Of a DNA stretch of 64,000 nucleotides, positions 36,381 to 49,068 are shown piece after piece. A model generated the notes under the pieces. That model was not told the DNA's origin. It worked only from the letters and a program-made list of their open reading frames with translations, and searched no databases. A program made the translations under genes and the position numbers. The stretch's first letter is position 1; the number at the start of each line of letters is the position of its first letter. The stretch lies in NCBI GenBank assembly GCA_037176905.1, contig JBBBWG010005557.1, forward strand, positions 127,005-191,004. The letters are read 5' to 3'. The DNA is from Azolla pinnata (Eukaryota > Streptophyta > Polypodiopsida > Salviniales > Salviniaceae).

Positions 36381-37960
36381 CTCTTGATGTCACGATGTGA
36401 TAACTGGCCATGCATTCATGGAGGCATGGATGATGGATTGCAAAAACTGGCATTTTCCCCGATACACCTGTGTCTGCACCTTTACATTATTGTCGACCTC
36501 TGGTATATATCTCTATTGTCTTAGTACTAGCAGATCTATCTCTGCGTCCATGCTTGTGCCAATGCTTCCGACAAGGTCTTCTCCAGATCCAGCTTCCCCG
36601 ACTGTAGCTTCACGCTTCTGTGGCCATTCAAACCAGCTTCTGGCTCGATCTCTACCGATTCTCGGACCAGCTCCTCGATCGCACAACCCAATGTTTAGAT
36701 TCAGCTTCCGAACTGTAGGTTCGCGCTTTTGTGTCCTTTTGAACCAGCTTCAAACTTGATCTCCAACATTGGACCAGCTTCCAAAGTTGCCTAAAACTTC
36801 TCGATCCGAAAACCTTGACAGATCTCTCTCTATCTCTGTGTCTCTCTCTCTCACACACACACTTCGACACATCTCGCACGTACGTTGCAACTTGCATTGA
36901 CAGACTGACCTTCACCCAATGGCCTGCTACTCCCCGGCATGATCTTATCTTCATCGCGTAACTTTTCCGGGTCATGCCAGGTCATGTGTTCACATCCTTG
37001 TTGTCTCCTTTGCGTCGCAGACATGCCTCCCATCGTGTCTGATCAAACCCAGATCACGGCTATCGTTTCATTCTAATGAGGCCGTTAAGCGCATCGAAAA
37101 ATCGATCTTTTCCGCAATGCATGCTTTGTTTTCTTATAAATCTTCAAGCCGAAAAAGCGAACACAGTCCGAGAGAGAGCATATAACATGGAGATGATGTG
37201 TTGGGTGGCATCGGCCACCACGTTAACACGCTAAGCCAAGCTTTAAAACAACGAAGTTTCTTCGCAAGACTCTCTCTCGCTTCGGAGATCAAACAAGCTT
37301 TTTGGCTTCATCCCTGCTTATGTTGTACAAGGAGGGATTGAAACCGGTAGTTGGCGGGATCCGAACTCAGGCGCTTTGCGAAGGATTAGATCCCCCTATG
37401 GAAGTCATCGACAAACATGATAGAATTTTACAAGGGCAAAAACACATTTTGGAAGGGGGGGAACAAAAAACTTTGTATGTCCAAACTTATTTCAACCAAA
37501 AATAAATAGAATAGAATACATGTGTATGGAGTTGATGGACATTTTGAGTGCCCTTTGAGTGCCCTTTCTTTCAATCAAGCATGTCTAAAAACATTCTTTA
37601 GGGCAGAGGATGATGATGAATGAGGACTCAAAGGATGCCACATGCATGCATGCATGCATGCACTACATACATACATACTGCCTGCATGCATGCATGGCAT
37701 GGCATGGCATACAGACATGTGTTGATCCACCCACCCATCCTCTTAAAATATGTATAAAATACTATATATATGTGTGTGTGTGTATATATATTTGTGTGTA
37801 TAATATGATCAGCATAATGTACAAGAATGAAGTGCAAGGACAAAGACAATGGCAGTTGACAGTTAGTTTCCAATCCCTCCTTTTTGAGACTGTTATATAT
37901 ATATATACCTTCCACAGATGGGATGGGGTTTCCTCCTCGGTCCTACCCGTCGTCGATTCT

Positions 37961-40900
37961 CTACATGACCACGCAATGGCAGCTTGCGTTGCTTCCCAAT
38001 CTCGCTCGGCCATTGACTTCCATAGATTTCCTCTTCTTATCAGCCCCACCATGGCTGCTTTCACAAGCTTTGCTCAGCCCATCCATGGGAACTGGATGCT
38101 GAGTAACAAGCTCATCATCCATGTTCACAGCTTCTTCTTCCCTCCGCGGAGCATGCTCCATCATCATCTCCTTCTGCTGCCGTTTCGAGGAGGTCGCTGG
38201 CCTCGATATCGACCCTCTCAGCGACCAAACGTACTCCGAGTTAACAAACTGCCGTCTTTCCTCGCTCGATCGCGGAGCTGCCATTGCCAGGGTTGTCCTT
38301 TCCTTCTCTGCAGCTATGTTTGCCGCCTTGTACATGATCTCGTGCACGATAGAGCTACAGAAAACTATCTTGTTCGTAGCTTCGGCGAGATATAACTCGG
38401 GTCTCGCCTTACCATTGACCATACTTCCTGCAATTTCACACAATACGATTCTTCGTGTCAGCCATGGTAGATGAACCTGCAATCTTAACTTATTTCTAAA
38501 CATAAGACCGATTTTGCAGCAGGCTTTGCAAAAACCTACACTAATTATCGACTACTTCAACGCTTCACTCTTAGCACAATAGATTGATGATTCTAACTCT
38601 ATCATAGTATCAGATCCTTCCCAAATTTCTTTCCCAAAAGTAGTCACTAGATAGATGCAGACGGTGTGATTGAATCTGGCCATTATATAGATATTACCAT
38701 TCACATGTCCATGTTGATCGGGTGTCGATGTTGTCTCCGTCGGAACATCCATGCTCTTATTGCTCGAGTCATCTGCTTCAACAGAAAGATTTGAAGCTTC
38801 TGGAGTGGTATTATCAAGTGCTTGTGGAATACTGAGATTAACACCCATGGAGGAAGGAGCTGTACTCTCAGTTGGTTCAGCGCAAGCCGGATATGGATGA
38901 ATATTAGTTGGTTCATCACTTGGATGGTTATCTTTCAAGGAGTTTGTATAGCTATCCACAGATTTGCTGGCATCGAGATCTAAATCGACCTCTATGATTG
39001 GTGAAGTTGTAATAACTTGCACTGGTTCAGCAGCCTGTGTGCTCTTCCCATGAATGTCCTCGATATCTGTGACCTCGTTTGGTTCGATTTGATCTAGATG
39101 AGCATCTATCAGGGGATCTGTAAGCTCAGTTCGTTCAGCACTGACCATGATTGGTTTGGTATGTGTTAAGATATCTCTAATCTCACTTTGGCGATCATCA
39201 GCCAGATTCATGAAACTAATGACATCTGTTGAGTCAGGGCTCTCTGATTTTTCCACAAGTGGGACTTCAGGATGAACTATATTGAATTCTACAGTGTTCA
39301 TCTCTTCAGCTTCTAAGTACCCCTCAGATAACCTGACTTCATTCTTTGCATTGCCTTCGAGTACCTGTTGCAATGCCACACATTGGTCAATGCAGCCTTT
39401 GACAATCTCATTCTGTGGAGTTGACTCAAACCTACAGGAACCATGGTTTGATCTTGGGAACTCTTCACTATGAGGGTCCATAATAAAAATTCCTTGACTC
39501 GTCAGTGTTTTACCCTTGACTTCGTCTATGAAATTATCTGGTGAAACCTGCATTACTGCACCGTGTAGATCTGCATTTTTCTTCATAAGCATAGATTGAT
39601 GTAGCGAATGGAAATCTTCCATGTCCATTCCATGCTGCATTAGGCCACTGAATTCTTCATGGTTGGAGGATTGCATCCCTTCTGAAGTATCAGTTACCCT
39701 TATGCTTTCCTTATTGCACCAACCATTGGCATGTTCAAAGACTTCATCATTGACTTTGGCAATGTTGAGCTCTATCTGGGAAACATTCCTATCTGCCATG
39801 TATGTTGGAAGATGAGTTGATTCTTGAATGATTTCATGGCTTGAACTCTGAAGTGACTGAAGCAACCCCTGCTGGACAGTATCACCACAGTGGAGATCGG
39901 ATTGATGGATCTCAGTACAGTGTAGCTCTTCTCTGAGGTCATTTTCCTGGATATGCGTCTCTTTTTCTATATGAAATAATCTGTCACTCAATTGGTGACC
40001 ATCTGAAGCCACTTGCTTAGCATCTAAACCGTCTGATTCATTCTCTATGACTTGCTCTGCAGGGGGAAATTCGACAATCGAACAATTTTCCTGCTTGTCC
40101 ACAAGCATTTCACAGCTTTTCTCAGTCCTGTCTATTACTGTTTCTCCATGTTCAGGCTCGTGAAGAGAATTCTCTTCCCACCTTGTTGCGGCATCCATTT
40201 GCGAAGAAGGGGATGTGGTGTTGCACATTTGTTGATCCCCTGGAGTCTTTGTCTTAGCATCTAAACCACTTGTTTCATCTTCTATGATTTGCTCTGCAAG
40301 GTATAACCCAACAATCAAACTATTCTCCTGTTGTTTGCTGCCAAGCATATTGCAGCTGTTCTCTGTCTTACTAGTTACTGTCTCTTCATTTTCTGGTTCA
40401 TGAGTACCATTTTCTTCCCACCTGATTGCAGTTCCCATTTCCAGAGCATGGGATGTGTTATCATACAGTTTCTGATCCTCTGAAGCCACTGTCTTAGCAT
40501 CTATACCGCTTAATTCATCATCTTTGATCAGCTCTCCAGTGGAGAACTCAACTGGGAAACTATTCTCCAATTTGCTCGCATGTTTTTCACAGCTATTCTC
40601 AGACATATCAATTACTGTTTCTTCATGTTCAAGCTCATGAAGAGTTCTCTCTTCCCGCCTGATTCCATTCTCCATTCCCAAACCATGGGATATATTGTCA
40701 GTGAAAGTTTCCTGCTCCAATGGGTCAGATCCATTGTTAGGTGTCTCCGTGTACTCCAGTTTAACTACGCCTCCCTCATTCACCTTTATTTTGCTGTCTA
40801 TGCATTGAGGAGATCTATTTTCCTCCATTATAGCTGAATCTCGACCATCACGGATCTCACATCCAGGGAATATACTTACATTTTCCTGGGCACTGGCATT

Positions 40901-42641
40901 GCTGCTAGCTGTAATGGAAGACTCTAACATTGGAGTTGCAGGCTTGTGATGCGTGGTATAGAATGACGATGGAGCACTGGACAGGAGAGGACGGAACATA
41001 GATTGCGAAACATGATGATGATGATCCTGCAAAGTTGAGCAAATACACTGTCTTTAAAGAAGATAAACGTTTTGCAGAAATACATCGGCAAATCTTTTCA
41101 GCTCGATTTTGAGTGATTTTGTGCTCTGATTCTTGATGTTTCCTTCAAGTAATATATGTACTTTTAGAAGAAAAAAACAAAAGAACTTCAGAGATCTTTT
41201 GATCTTTATTTTGAGTACTGCTGTGCTCTGACCATATTTCCTATCAGCGAAATATGCAGTGCATGAAGAAAACAAAACACAAATGCGTTTTCAGAAATAC
41301 ACCTACAGACCTTTCCAGCTCTACTTTGAGAGCATTTGGGCTCTGACATTTGATGTTTCCCGCTAGTTATATTTGGTTGAACAAAAAGCAAGCACAAGGT
41401 CTCTAAATAAAGAAAAAGCAAGTTTGCAGAAACATATCTACAGATCTTTCCAGCTCTACTTTGATGGCTTTTAGAACCTGAGATTTGATGTTCTAACGTA
41501 TTGCCAGAAGGAAAAACGAGCACAAGGTCTTTAAAGAAGAGGCAAGTTTGCAGAGACAAAATCTACAGATCTTCACAGATCTATTTTGAGTGCTTTTGGG
41601 GTATGGCAATTCATGTTTCCCTACCAGTGCTACATGTATTGCCAGAAGAAAAAAACAAGCACATGGTCTTTAGAGAAGTGGCAAGTGCACAGAATTGATC
41701 TTTTTTAAGCTCCATTTGAAATGATTTTGGGCTCTGAAATATGAAGTTCCCTATAAGTGATACATACATTACTAGAACAGAAAAACAAGCACAGGGACTC
41801 TATTTTTAGCTCTAGCTTGAGCATTTTCAGGTGGGTTCTGACAGACGATTGACATTTCCCCACCAATGATTTGTGCATTTTTCCCAGAAAAGGGAGAAGA
41901 AGACCAGGCAGGCAGAATAAACTCAGATCGAAAGCGGAAACTTACATGGGTGCGCCTTGCAGACGGCTCCAGAGACTTCTTGGCTGTGGCATTTGCCAGA
42001 GGAGCCGAGCTATCAGATGACCCAGCCGATCTCTTATTGTTATGCACTACAAGTTGTGGCCGATATCGGCCACTACCACTCGCTCCATCATCTACAGACA
42101 CAGCATCGGCGAGTGGCTGCTGTGGTGGTGGGCTCATCGCGTTGAAGTCGAGAAACGTCGGCTCGACAGCAATATCCGTGCTTCCATCGTCGGAGGAGGA
42201 CACGGCGGAGCCTCGGCTGCTCCAGAAGTCTTGGCTCGCCGTTGTGCTCGAGACGCGGGACCCTGAAGAGCACGACTTTCGCCAGCGCGAAGAAGAGTAG
42301 GGCGGAGTGGTGGGTGAAGATGAGCTGAGAGCAATCACGGTCGATGATGATAAGGAAGACGAAGACGACGACGAAAGTCCCCTTGAGTTCGATCGGCCCG
42401 AAATGCTGGTGCGCAGATTCGGGGGCGGCTCATCAGAGAATCCGAGCTCAAGCACTTGCCATGCATGCAGCTTGGGTGACATGGAAGCACCTCGGCTGTG
42501 AGTTTTTGCGGATCCCTTGGATGTTGTCATCATCGCTCGCTCGGCCGAAGGGGATCTTGCAGCGTTGGGCGATGTGTTCATCCTTCGCAGCACTGGGGTC
42601 GACGATCGGGCTGCAGATGAAGCCAAAGTTGTTGTTGTTGT

Positions 42642-42685
<44 letters not shown>

Positions 42686-44547
42686 AAGCCCTGCTGCTTG
42701 ATCTTGGCATGCCTGCATTCCTCGTCGGAGTAGAAGGGCGTAAGGTGGGGCTCGACCCCGTCCTCGAAGATGGAGATGGTGTCCTCCCTCTCCTCGACAA
42801 CAAGCTCGAGCTGCTCTGCGGTGAGCTGCTCAAAGTTGACGGCATCGAAGCTCCGCCAGCGTGCATGCCTGCCATCGTGCCATGGCTCCTTCGCACTCCC
42901 CTGCTGCTGATGCTGTGCGCCTCTCTCGGATTCGATCTGCTCAACTGCGAAGGGCGTATGTCATGGTTCCTAAGCGTTCGACTGCCCATGAGGTAACATT
43001 CAAAGCTTTCTTTCTTTCTTTCTTTCTTTCTTTCCGTCTATGGCGAAGAGTACTTACTCCCGAAGCTCTTGCCGAAGCAGTGCGTATGCGAGCGAGGTTG
43101 CTCGGCGGCTCAGCATCTTCCAAGGCAGGTTTGCTCCCATGCATGATCGGGAGAAGCGGCGTCCCGGGTGGTGTTAGCAGCCTGTGTACACAAGATCTAG
43201 GTTTGATGTGCATCGTAAATGTGGCGATGCATTTGCTCTCTTGTTTTGTTTGGCTTGAATCCAGTAGTGGCAAAAGATGAGGCATGTACAGAAGATCACA
43301 TCCATGTTCTGTACTGGATTCAAGCTGAACAAAACAAGAGAGGACATTTCTTCAACACACATACAATACACAAGATCTCAAGATCTAGGTTTTATGTGCA
43401 TTGTACATGTGGTGATGCATTTGCTCTCTTGTGTTGTTTGGCTTGAATCCAGTACTGGCAAAAGATGAGGCATGTACAGAAGATCACATCCATGTTCTGT
43501 CCTGGATTCAAGCTGAACAAAAACAAGAGAGGAAATTTCTTCACCACACATACAATACACAAGATCTAGGTTTTATGTGCATTGTATATGTGGTGATGCA
43601 TTTGCTCGCTTGTCTTGTTTAGCTCGAATCCAAAATACGGGCAAAACATGAGGGATGTACAGAAGATCGTATCCCTGTCTGTATTGGATTCAAGCTAAAC
43701 AACACGAGAGAGCAAGTGCATCACCGCATATACAATACACAAGATCTAGGTTTCTGTGCAATGTCCATGTGGTGATGCGTTTGCTCTCTTTGTTTCGTTT
43801 TAGCTTGAATCTAATGCAGGCAAAAGATGAGGCATGTACAGAAGATCATATCCATGTCCATGCCTGCGTGCATGTGTGTGCATTCTGATGATTTCCACTT
43901 CTTTGGGTTCAATTCATGCCATGTGAAAAGAACCGGAGGCAAGAACTGAATGAATCAGCTTCATTTACCAGTCGTAATCGTTCTTGTCCGCATCGGTTGC
44001 AAGAAGATCATTCCCTTTCCAAGCCTCCTGCGTCGTCGTCGTCGTCGTGGATGAAGGGGAGGCACAGGAACCAGCAGATTTACCGCTCTCTGCAGAAATT
44101 CAGGGGTTTAGGTTCTTAGAGATGCTCTCTCCTTTCCCTCTCCCTGTCTCTTTTTCCGCGCATCCCATCGCTATTTCTCTCAATTTCGGTCACAAATGGA
44201 TTCGCAGCGCTCAAAGATTCACCATGACTCTTCCGCATGCATTTCTCGAACGGACACGAGCGAAACAGAGTTCCATGGCTCGGGAAGATGAAGGGGGGGG
44301 AGGGGGGGAGAAGCGACTTACTCTGAGAAGCTTTGTCGAATCCGTTCTCGTCGCAGGAATGGGGGAGGAGGAGGCCTCTGCTGCTGTCCTGACGAGCCAT
44401 GTCGTTGAAGAGAGCGAGGTCATCGTCGCTGTCTCTGCCACCGTCGTAGGGATGATGATGATGGGGCTCAGCTCGAGCGTGCCATGTCTCTAGTTTGCTC
44501 GGATTCCATTCGTGCCTCCGGACGGCATCAGGGCTACAATGCTTCAT
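37961..44547 (-). CDS. Basic Ser/Pro-rich plant protein (BPP-like) with CaaX-type C-terminus
   Basis: Exons: 44547-44322, 44089-43969, 43181-43058, 42944-41946, 41026-38698, 38427-37961; 1,421 residues, in frame throughout. Order: an acidic DSDDDLALFNDM segment (exon 1); NDYDW joined to LLTPPGTPLLP across an intron (residues 112-127); a Ser/Arg-rich region with RPSTPTR (226-232); PPPNLRTSI (330-338); SMFRPLLSS and HHKPATPMLESS at the start of exon 5; an acidic Glu-rich extension with three ~80-residue repeats (about 600-837); RPELYLAEATNKIVFCSSIV (exon 6); and the last four residues CVVM. The motif set resembles Arabidopsis At2g40070/At3g09000-type basic proline-rich proteins, reported as microtubule-associated (from memory). 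The long extension and the CaaX-like end are unusual to me. The exon 3-4 junction is the least certain. Confidence 0.82.
39986..40699 (-). repeat. Coding tandem repeat, three units of about 240 bp
   Basis: Inside exon 5 of the BPP-like gene three ~79-80-residue units share RWEEN-LHEPEHEETV, TENSCEML, AEQIIEDE-SGLDAK and a Asp-Gln-rich end. Units differ by many substitutions but no frame change, which suggests the duplications are not recent and the frame has been kept. Confidence 0.9.
41099..41890 (+). repeat. Degenerate 100-135 bp tandem array filling BPP-like intron 4
   Basis: CAGCTCTACTTTGAG or a variant recurs near 41099, 41201, 41316, 41451, 41576, 41708 and 41808. It is followed by a GGGCTCTGA-TTGATGTTTCCC block and an AAAACAAGCACA-GGTCTTTA block. 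Seven copies make up most of the 919-bp intron. Confidence 0.88.
43194..43860 (+). repeat. Four tandem ~180-bp imperfect hairpin units in BPP-like intron 2
   Basis: Units start with GATCTAGGTTTTATGTGCAT or variants at 43194, 43382, 43563 and 43742 (the last is partial). Each full unit is an inverted repeat: an arm with TTGCTCTCTTGTTTTGTTTG and GCTTGAATCCAG is answered by CTGGATTCAAGCTGAACAAA. In unit three the 50-base arms 43584-43633 and 43684-43733 pair at most positions, around a 50-base loop, and AGATCT flanks both outer ends. Confidence 0.9.
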
Positions 44548-47500
44548 GGCCACAAACAAAAGCACACTTGCTCAAACCTCGCAGACATGGCAGAGATTCT
44601 CTGCCACCGCCATAGCCATCGCCATCGCCACAATCATCATCATCATCGAACGAATGCCCGCAATCCACAATGGCACCGGCCGTTTCTTGAGCTTAGCAGA
44701 AGAGATCTTCTTCCTGCGAGCACCATGCCGAGCCCGATGATTCGCACAGCCTCATGCGAAAAGCGCGAGATTTGAGGGCTCCTGAGGTCCTCGCGACCGG
44801 CGGCATGATGCGGGCGAGAATTCCTCCAAAAGTTTTAGGCGCATCAAGAAGATGGAGGAGCTCCGAGAGCTGCCATGGATCACACAAGCGAGCAGAGCGG
44901 AGCAGAGCTGAGCTGAGCTGGGCAGCAGCAGTAGCGTAACTCGAACACGCGATTCAGCTCGCTGAACAGCGATGGCGAAGGAAGAAGCTGCAGAAACAGA
45001 AGGAAAAGGGGAGATCGATGGAGGAGAAGACGATGGGATGAATGGCATGGCATGCATGGCATGGCATGCATGGCATTCATGGCATGGCATGACATGGATG
45101 GCATGGCATGGCATGACATGGATGGCATTCATGGCATGGCATGACATGGATGGCATGCATGGCATGGCGTGACATGGATGGCATGGATGGATGGCATGGG
45201 GTTCCATGTCCCAGGTGATGCATGCAATGCATGGCGTCTGATGGGGTGCATGTGCATGCATGCATGCATGCATGCAGTGTGGATGTATGTGCATGGTGTG
45301 GTGTGAGTAGGAGGAAGAAGGCAACACAATGCATGCATGGTGGTGTATGGATGCATGTTGCATGCGGTGGTAGGAAGGGTTTACATGCATGCATGCATGT
45401 TGCAGATGCATGTCTGCATGCATGTATGTTGCGGATGTATGTCTGCATGGATGTCTGCATGCATGTTGCAGATGCATGTCTGCATGCATGTTGCAGATGC
45501 ATGTCTGCGTGCATGTATGTTGCGGATGTATGTCTGCATGGATGTCTGCATGGATGCATGCATGCGAGAGGGTTGTCGACGAGAACAAGTAAAATATAGA
45601 GCAGAGATGCAGATATAGAGAAGAAGACGCGAGCTGCTCTGCTAGCTAGCTGCTGCCTTTTGCAGTTTGCTGCTTTTGCAGTTTGCTGCTTTTACGGGAG
45701 CTGGGCAGAGGGGCCAACCAAGCCCAAGCGAAGCCAGCTATAGCCCCACAAAGGGGGAAAAGGAAGAAACGATTCGCTCTACGTTATCATCCATACACAC
45801 TTACGATCATATGCACATATATATAAAGAAAGAAAGACTGGAATCGAAGCAAAAGCCCGAGAGCCAGAGCTGAGGCAGAAGAGGAGGCGATGAATATACA
45901 GATATATACGTATACATACATATATATATAGGTAGATATATTTGCAGATAGATGTATGCATGTAGATAAACTGTTATGGGGGCGCGGAGAGACCCCACCA
46001 GCTCTCGATCCAGCAACAGCAAGCAGCAGCAGCAGCTTAGTAAAGAAAACCGAGAAAAAATAAAAGATGATGGATGAGCTGCTTTTCTGGCTTGGCTTGT
46101 ACGTCGACCGAGACAAGTTTAAGAGGGATGCATGTTCTCTCTGCTGATGATCGATCCCAGTAGTAGTGACCCAGTTCCTTCCTTTCTGCCTTTCTCTGTC
46201 CCATACATACATACATACATACATGCATGTACATACATGCATGCATACATGCCTCTGTTGTTCAAACACGCGTCTTTTATGTATAAAATACGTTCTCAGA
46301 TGCTCTCCGACGTATACACGTATCTGGCGTATTGAAACCGCCCTTTTCTTCCGAGCCGACCTTCAGAAATGCCAGAAATAAGTCCCTCTGCTTTTGGGTC
46401 TTGAAAGCGAAGATCGGTCGTTCTGTAAACTCGAATTTTTAAAAGTTTGATCTTCTGCGAGTTAAGATTCTCATAGATTCACTAATAGTGCCAGCAGACG
46501 GGAACGCGTGGAAAAACTTGGAGTGATACGTGGGTTTAGTTCGCTACGAGTTTGTGCAGCTATTGAACGTATTTTAAACGTATGATTAACCTGTATTTCA
46601 CAACTATGCGATCAAACATGCATCGCAAGGTTTTATAATAGTTTTCATCGAGTACGTTCATTATACGCAAGAGACGTATTGTACGCGTACGGTATGCTAC
46701 AGTTTGTAACAACTTGATTCATGCATACATGCATACATACATTGATCTGCTCACCCCCAAAATGCCGTTGGGTTATTCTCATCTTCGGACAGCTAGCTAC
46801 ATCTCTACCAAAGGCCAGATCTCGTCGGCCGATGCTGACGCTGGTTCTCCAACGATAAGCATGTACCAACGACAAACACCCTTTCCGTGGTCATGATCTA
46901 TCTCCCACCTCAATCAATATATATTTATATACATAAAACCTTATTGGGAAGTGATCAAAGAAGTTATTGTAGGGCCATGTTTGAACGTCGTCCTGGGAAA
47001 GAGATGCTCGACGAGAAACACTTTAGAAGTCTTTCTGAGCCTTTCCTTAAGGAGGCTACTATTGCGTAACTAACCCCACCCAGAAGCATCACTTTGTTCG
47101 GCGAAGCATTTGGCTGAAGAAGAAGAAGAAGAAGAAGAAGATCGTATCTCCCTTGCAGACCTGACATGTCCTCCAAGCGATTCCTGCTTCAGGAGACCCA
47201 TTGGCTACCTTCCAGATCAGAGCCCGTAAAATCGGACCAACTTGGTAACGAATTACCGAGCCATTCGTGGTGAGATTGTTGTCGCGATCTCAAAATCCGA
47301 ATGGAATCGGATTCGATCACCCAAGTGTACGCATAAGCCATCGCCATGCCCAGATCAGCTCCCTGCTTTGGCTCAATCCCCAGCAGCTCTGCAGTCTCTC
47401 TCGACGAGAACGTGAAGAGAAAAGCTCTGAAAGGCGCATGTAACGAGAATGTGCGCTTTCTCATGATAAAGCCCCATCCGACATGTGCATACATGTGTAT

Positions 47501-49068
47501 AGGAATCAGATCAAGGGAATGTTTGCCACGCCACTCAACTTCCGACTGCCCACATGCAGATACAACAAGATACATATGCTTTCGGAATCGAGACTTCATC
47601 GTGTACATTGCTGCTCATAAGAAGCTGAGCTGCATGATGGGTGGTGTGTTGTACAGAGAAAAGAGGTATTAGCTGATTTTGATGCATTATTGAGAATGTG
47701 AAGAAGCTCTGTGTTTTTACTTTGTTTGTCGTGTGCGCGATTATCGTTGATTGGACTCTGAGCTAAAAAAGCCGTGTTTCCGAAGTCCATGTTGCATGTT
47801 AGCCTTTCCCAAAACACATCATGCTAAAGGTTTTTTTGGTAAACCCAACCTTGCACCAGCATGATTGAATGCACAGGTGGGGCTAGACTGAGCTTGAAAC
47901 CCCCCTAAATTTGGTAGAGACTCTAATACCCAACTTCCATATCCATTCCCTGCGATTAACAAGCCCGTGCGAAAAACAGAATCGGAGCTCCGAATGAACC
48001 CTGCAGAGGGCCCAAGTCCATCGAAATCACAAGCTGAAGCGCAGAAAACAGAGAATCGAAGCTCCAAGTGAACCAACTCCGGTAATTGAAAACAACGAGA
48101 AGCGATGAACGAACAGATAAAAGCCCAAATAGGTTTCATAGTCACAACAATTGATGCTCAGCAAGTGAAAAGTTAAGTGGATTGTGTTTAAAATGGAAGG
48201 TATACAACACAAGAAAGATTTTGCCACCTCAGAAACAGAGATAAGGAGCAAATGTACAGTGGAAGCAGTTTGGGACATGAACTTTTACTCTTGCAAATGA
48301 TCAAAATTCTCAGTAATGTGGTAACCAACAGCTCGATATCGCATCTCAGGCTAGGAGACCACACAGATAGATTTAAGCAATGTGAGAACCAGATTGTCCT
48401 TTTAAGTATGCCTAATGACTTGCTAACCTCTTGATATGAATCCGGACGAACAGAAAAAACCAAGCCTTGAGAGACATTAATCTATCTTCAAATTGTTTTA
48501 GACATTGATATTCCCTAGAAATGTATCATAACAACACAGTTTTGTTAGAAGCCTTCAGATCCCCAGGCTGACAATATGCCTCCCTCCCAACAAGTTCTCT
48601 TGAAGTAAAACCCCAGAAGGTATGATATACATCACAGGTTCAGAGCAGTCTGTGAAATGTTCGCTGTATGAATGAATTTTCTGACTGTTAGAGCTGGGAC
48701 AATTGAAGGAAGAGATACTTAGCATCAGGAAACAAAACTGAATTGCAGCAAGGATTGCAAGGAGAAGCTTTGGATTGAAACTGTACATCGTGGTGGAAGT
48801 TGCAAACCCATCTGATCCCATTCTTTCATCATTGCACTACATCATTAGATCATCGACGGTGATGGATCAATCACTGATGCCTGCTCTCTCAATGCCATAC
48901 AGGAGACAGATGCAAGCTACAGGATTATTTTCAAGTAGCCGAACTTCGTTCGTCCACCACATCATGCCATGTTCATCTGCGCAAAAGTCCGGTCCCCATT
49001 TTCTCCATGCAATCTGTGTATACTTTTGAGAAGACTTTCATTGGCTTCACTCCAAATATATCTCCCCA
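44548..49068. other. Intergenic region, CATG-rich repeats
   Basis: This holds the BPP-like promoter side and the PP4R3 3' flank. From 45040 to 45220 GGCAT/GACATGGATG words repeat; from 45250 to 45565 TGCATGCATGTTGCAGATGC units repeat. ATAC microsatellites occur near 46205. A segment from about 46400 to 46600 resembles 25920-26110. A minus-strand frame at 47189-47608 (139 residues) is open but unrecognised. From 47800 to 48550 I see nothing notable. Confidence 0.5.

Larger units (their letters stand above)
34803..37960. other. SQD2 upstream region and intergenic repeats
   Basis: The SQD2 promoter and leader must begin here. The region holds a CTGATT repeat, a 1.1 kb GGTGAT array, then about 36540-36790 a roughly 113-bp imperfect duplication around CAGCTTC and GAACTGTAGGTTCGCGCTT. 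From 37630 to 37700 there are ATGC/GGCAT microsatellites. A segment at about 37200-37440 has no coding support. No protein gene was found. Confidence 0.55.

Noticed and set aside
44880-45599. Met/His/Cys-rich frames in the CATG arrays
   Set aside because: Composition of GGCAT/TGCATG repeats; no coding signature.
47189-47608. 139-residue minus-strand frame as a gene
   Set aside because: Less repetitive than others and could be an exon, but I recognise no family, see no flanking exons, and cannot support it.
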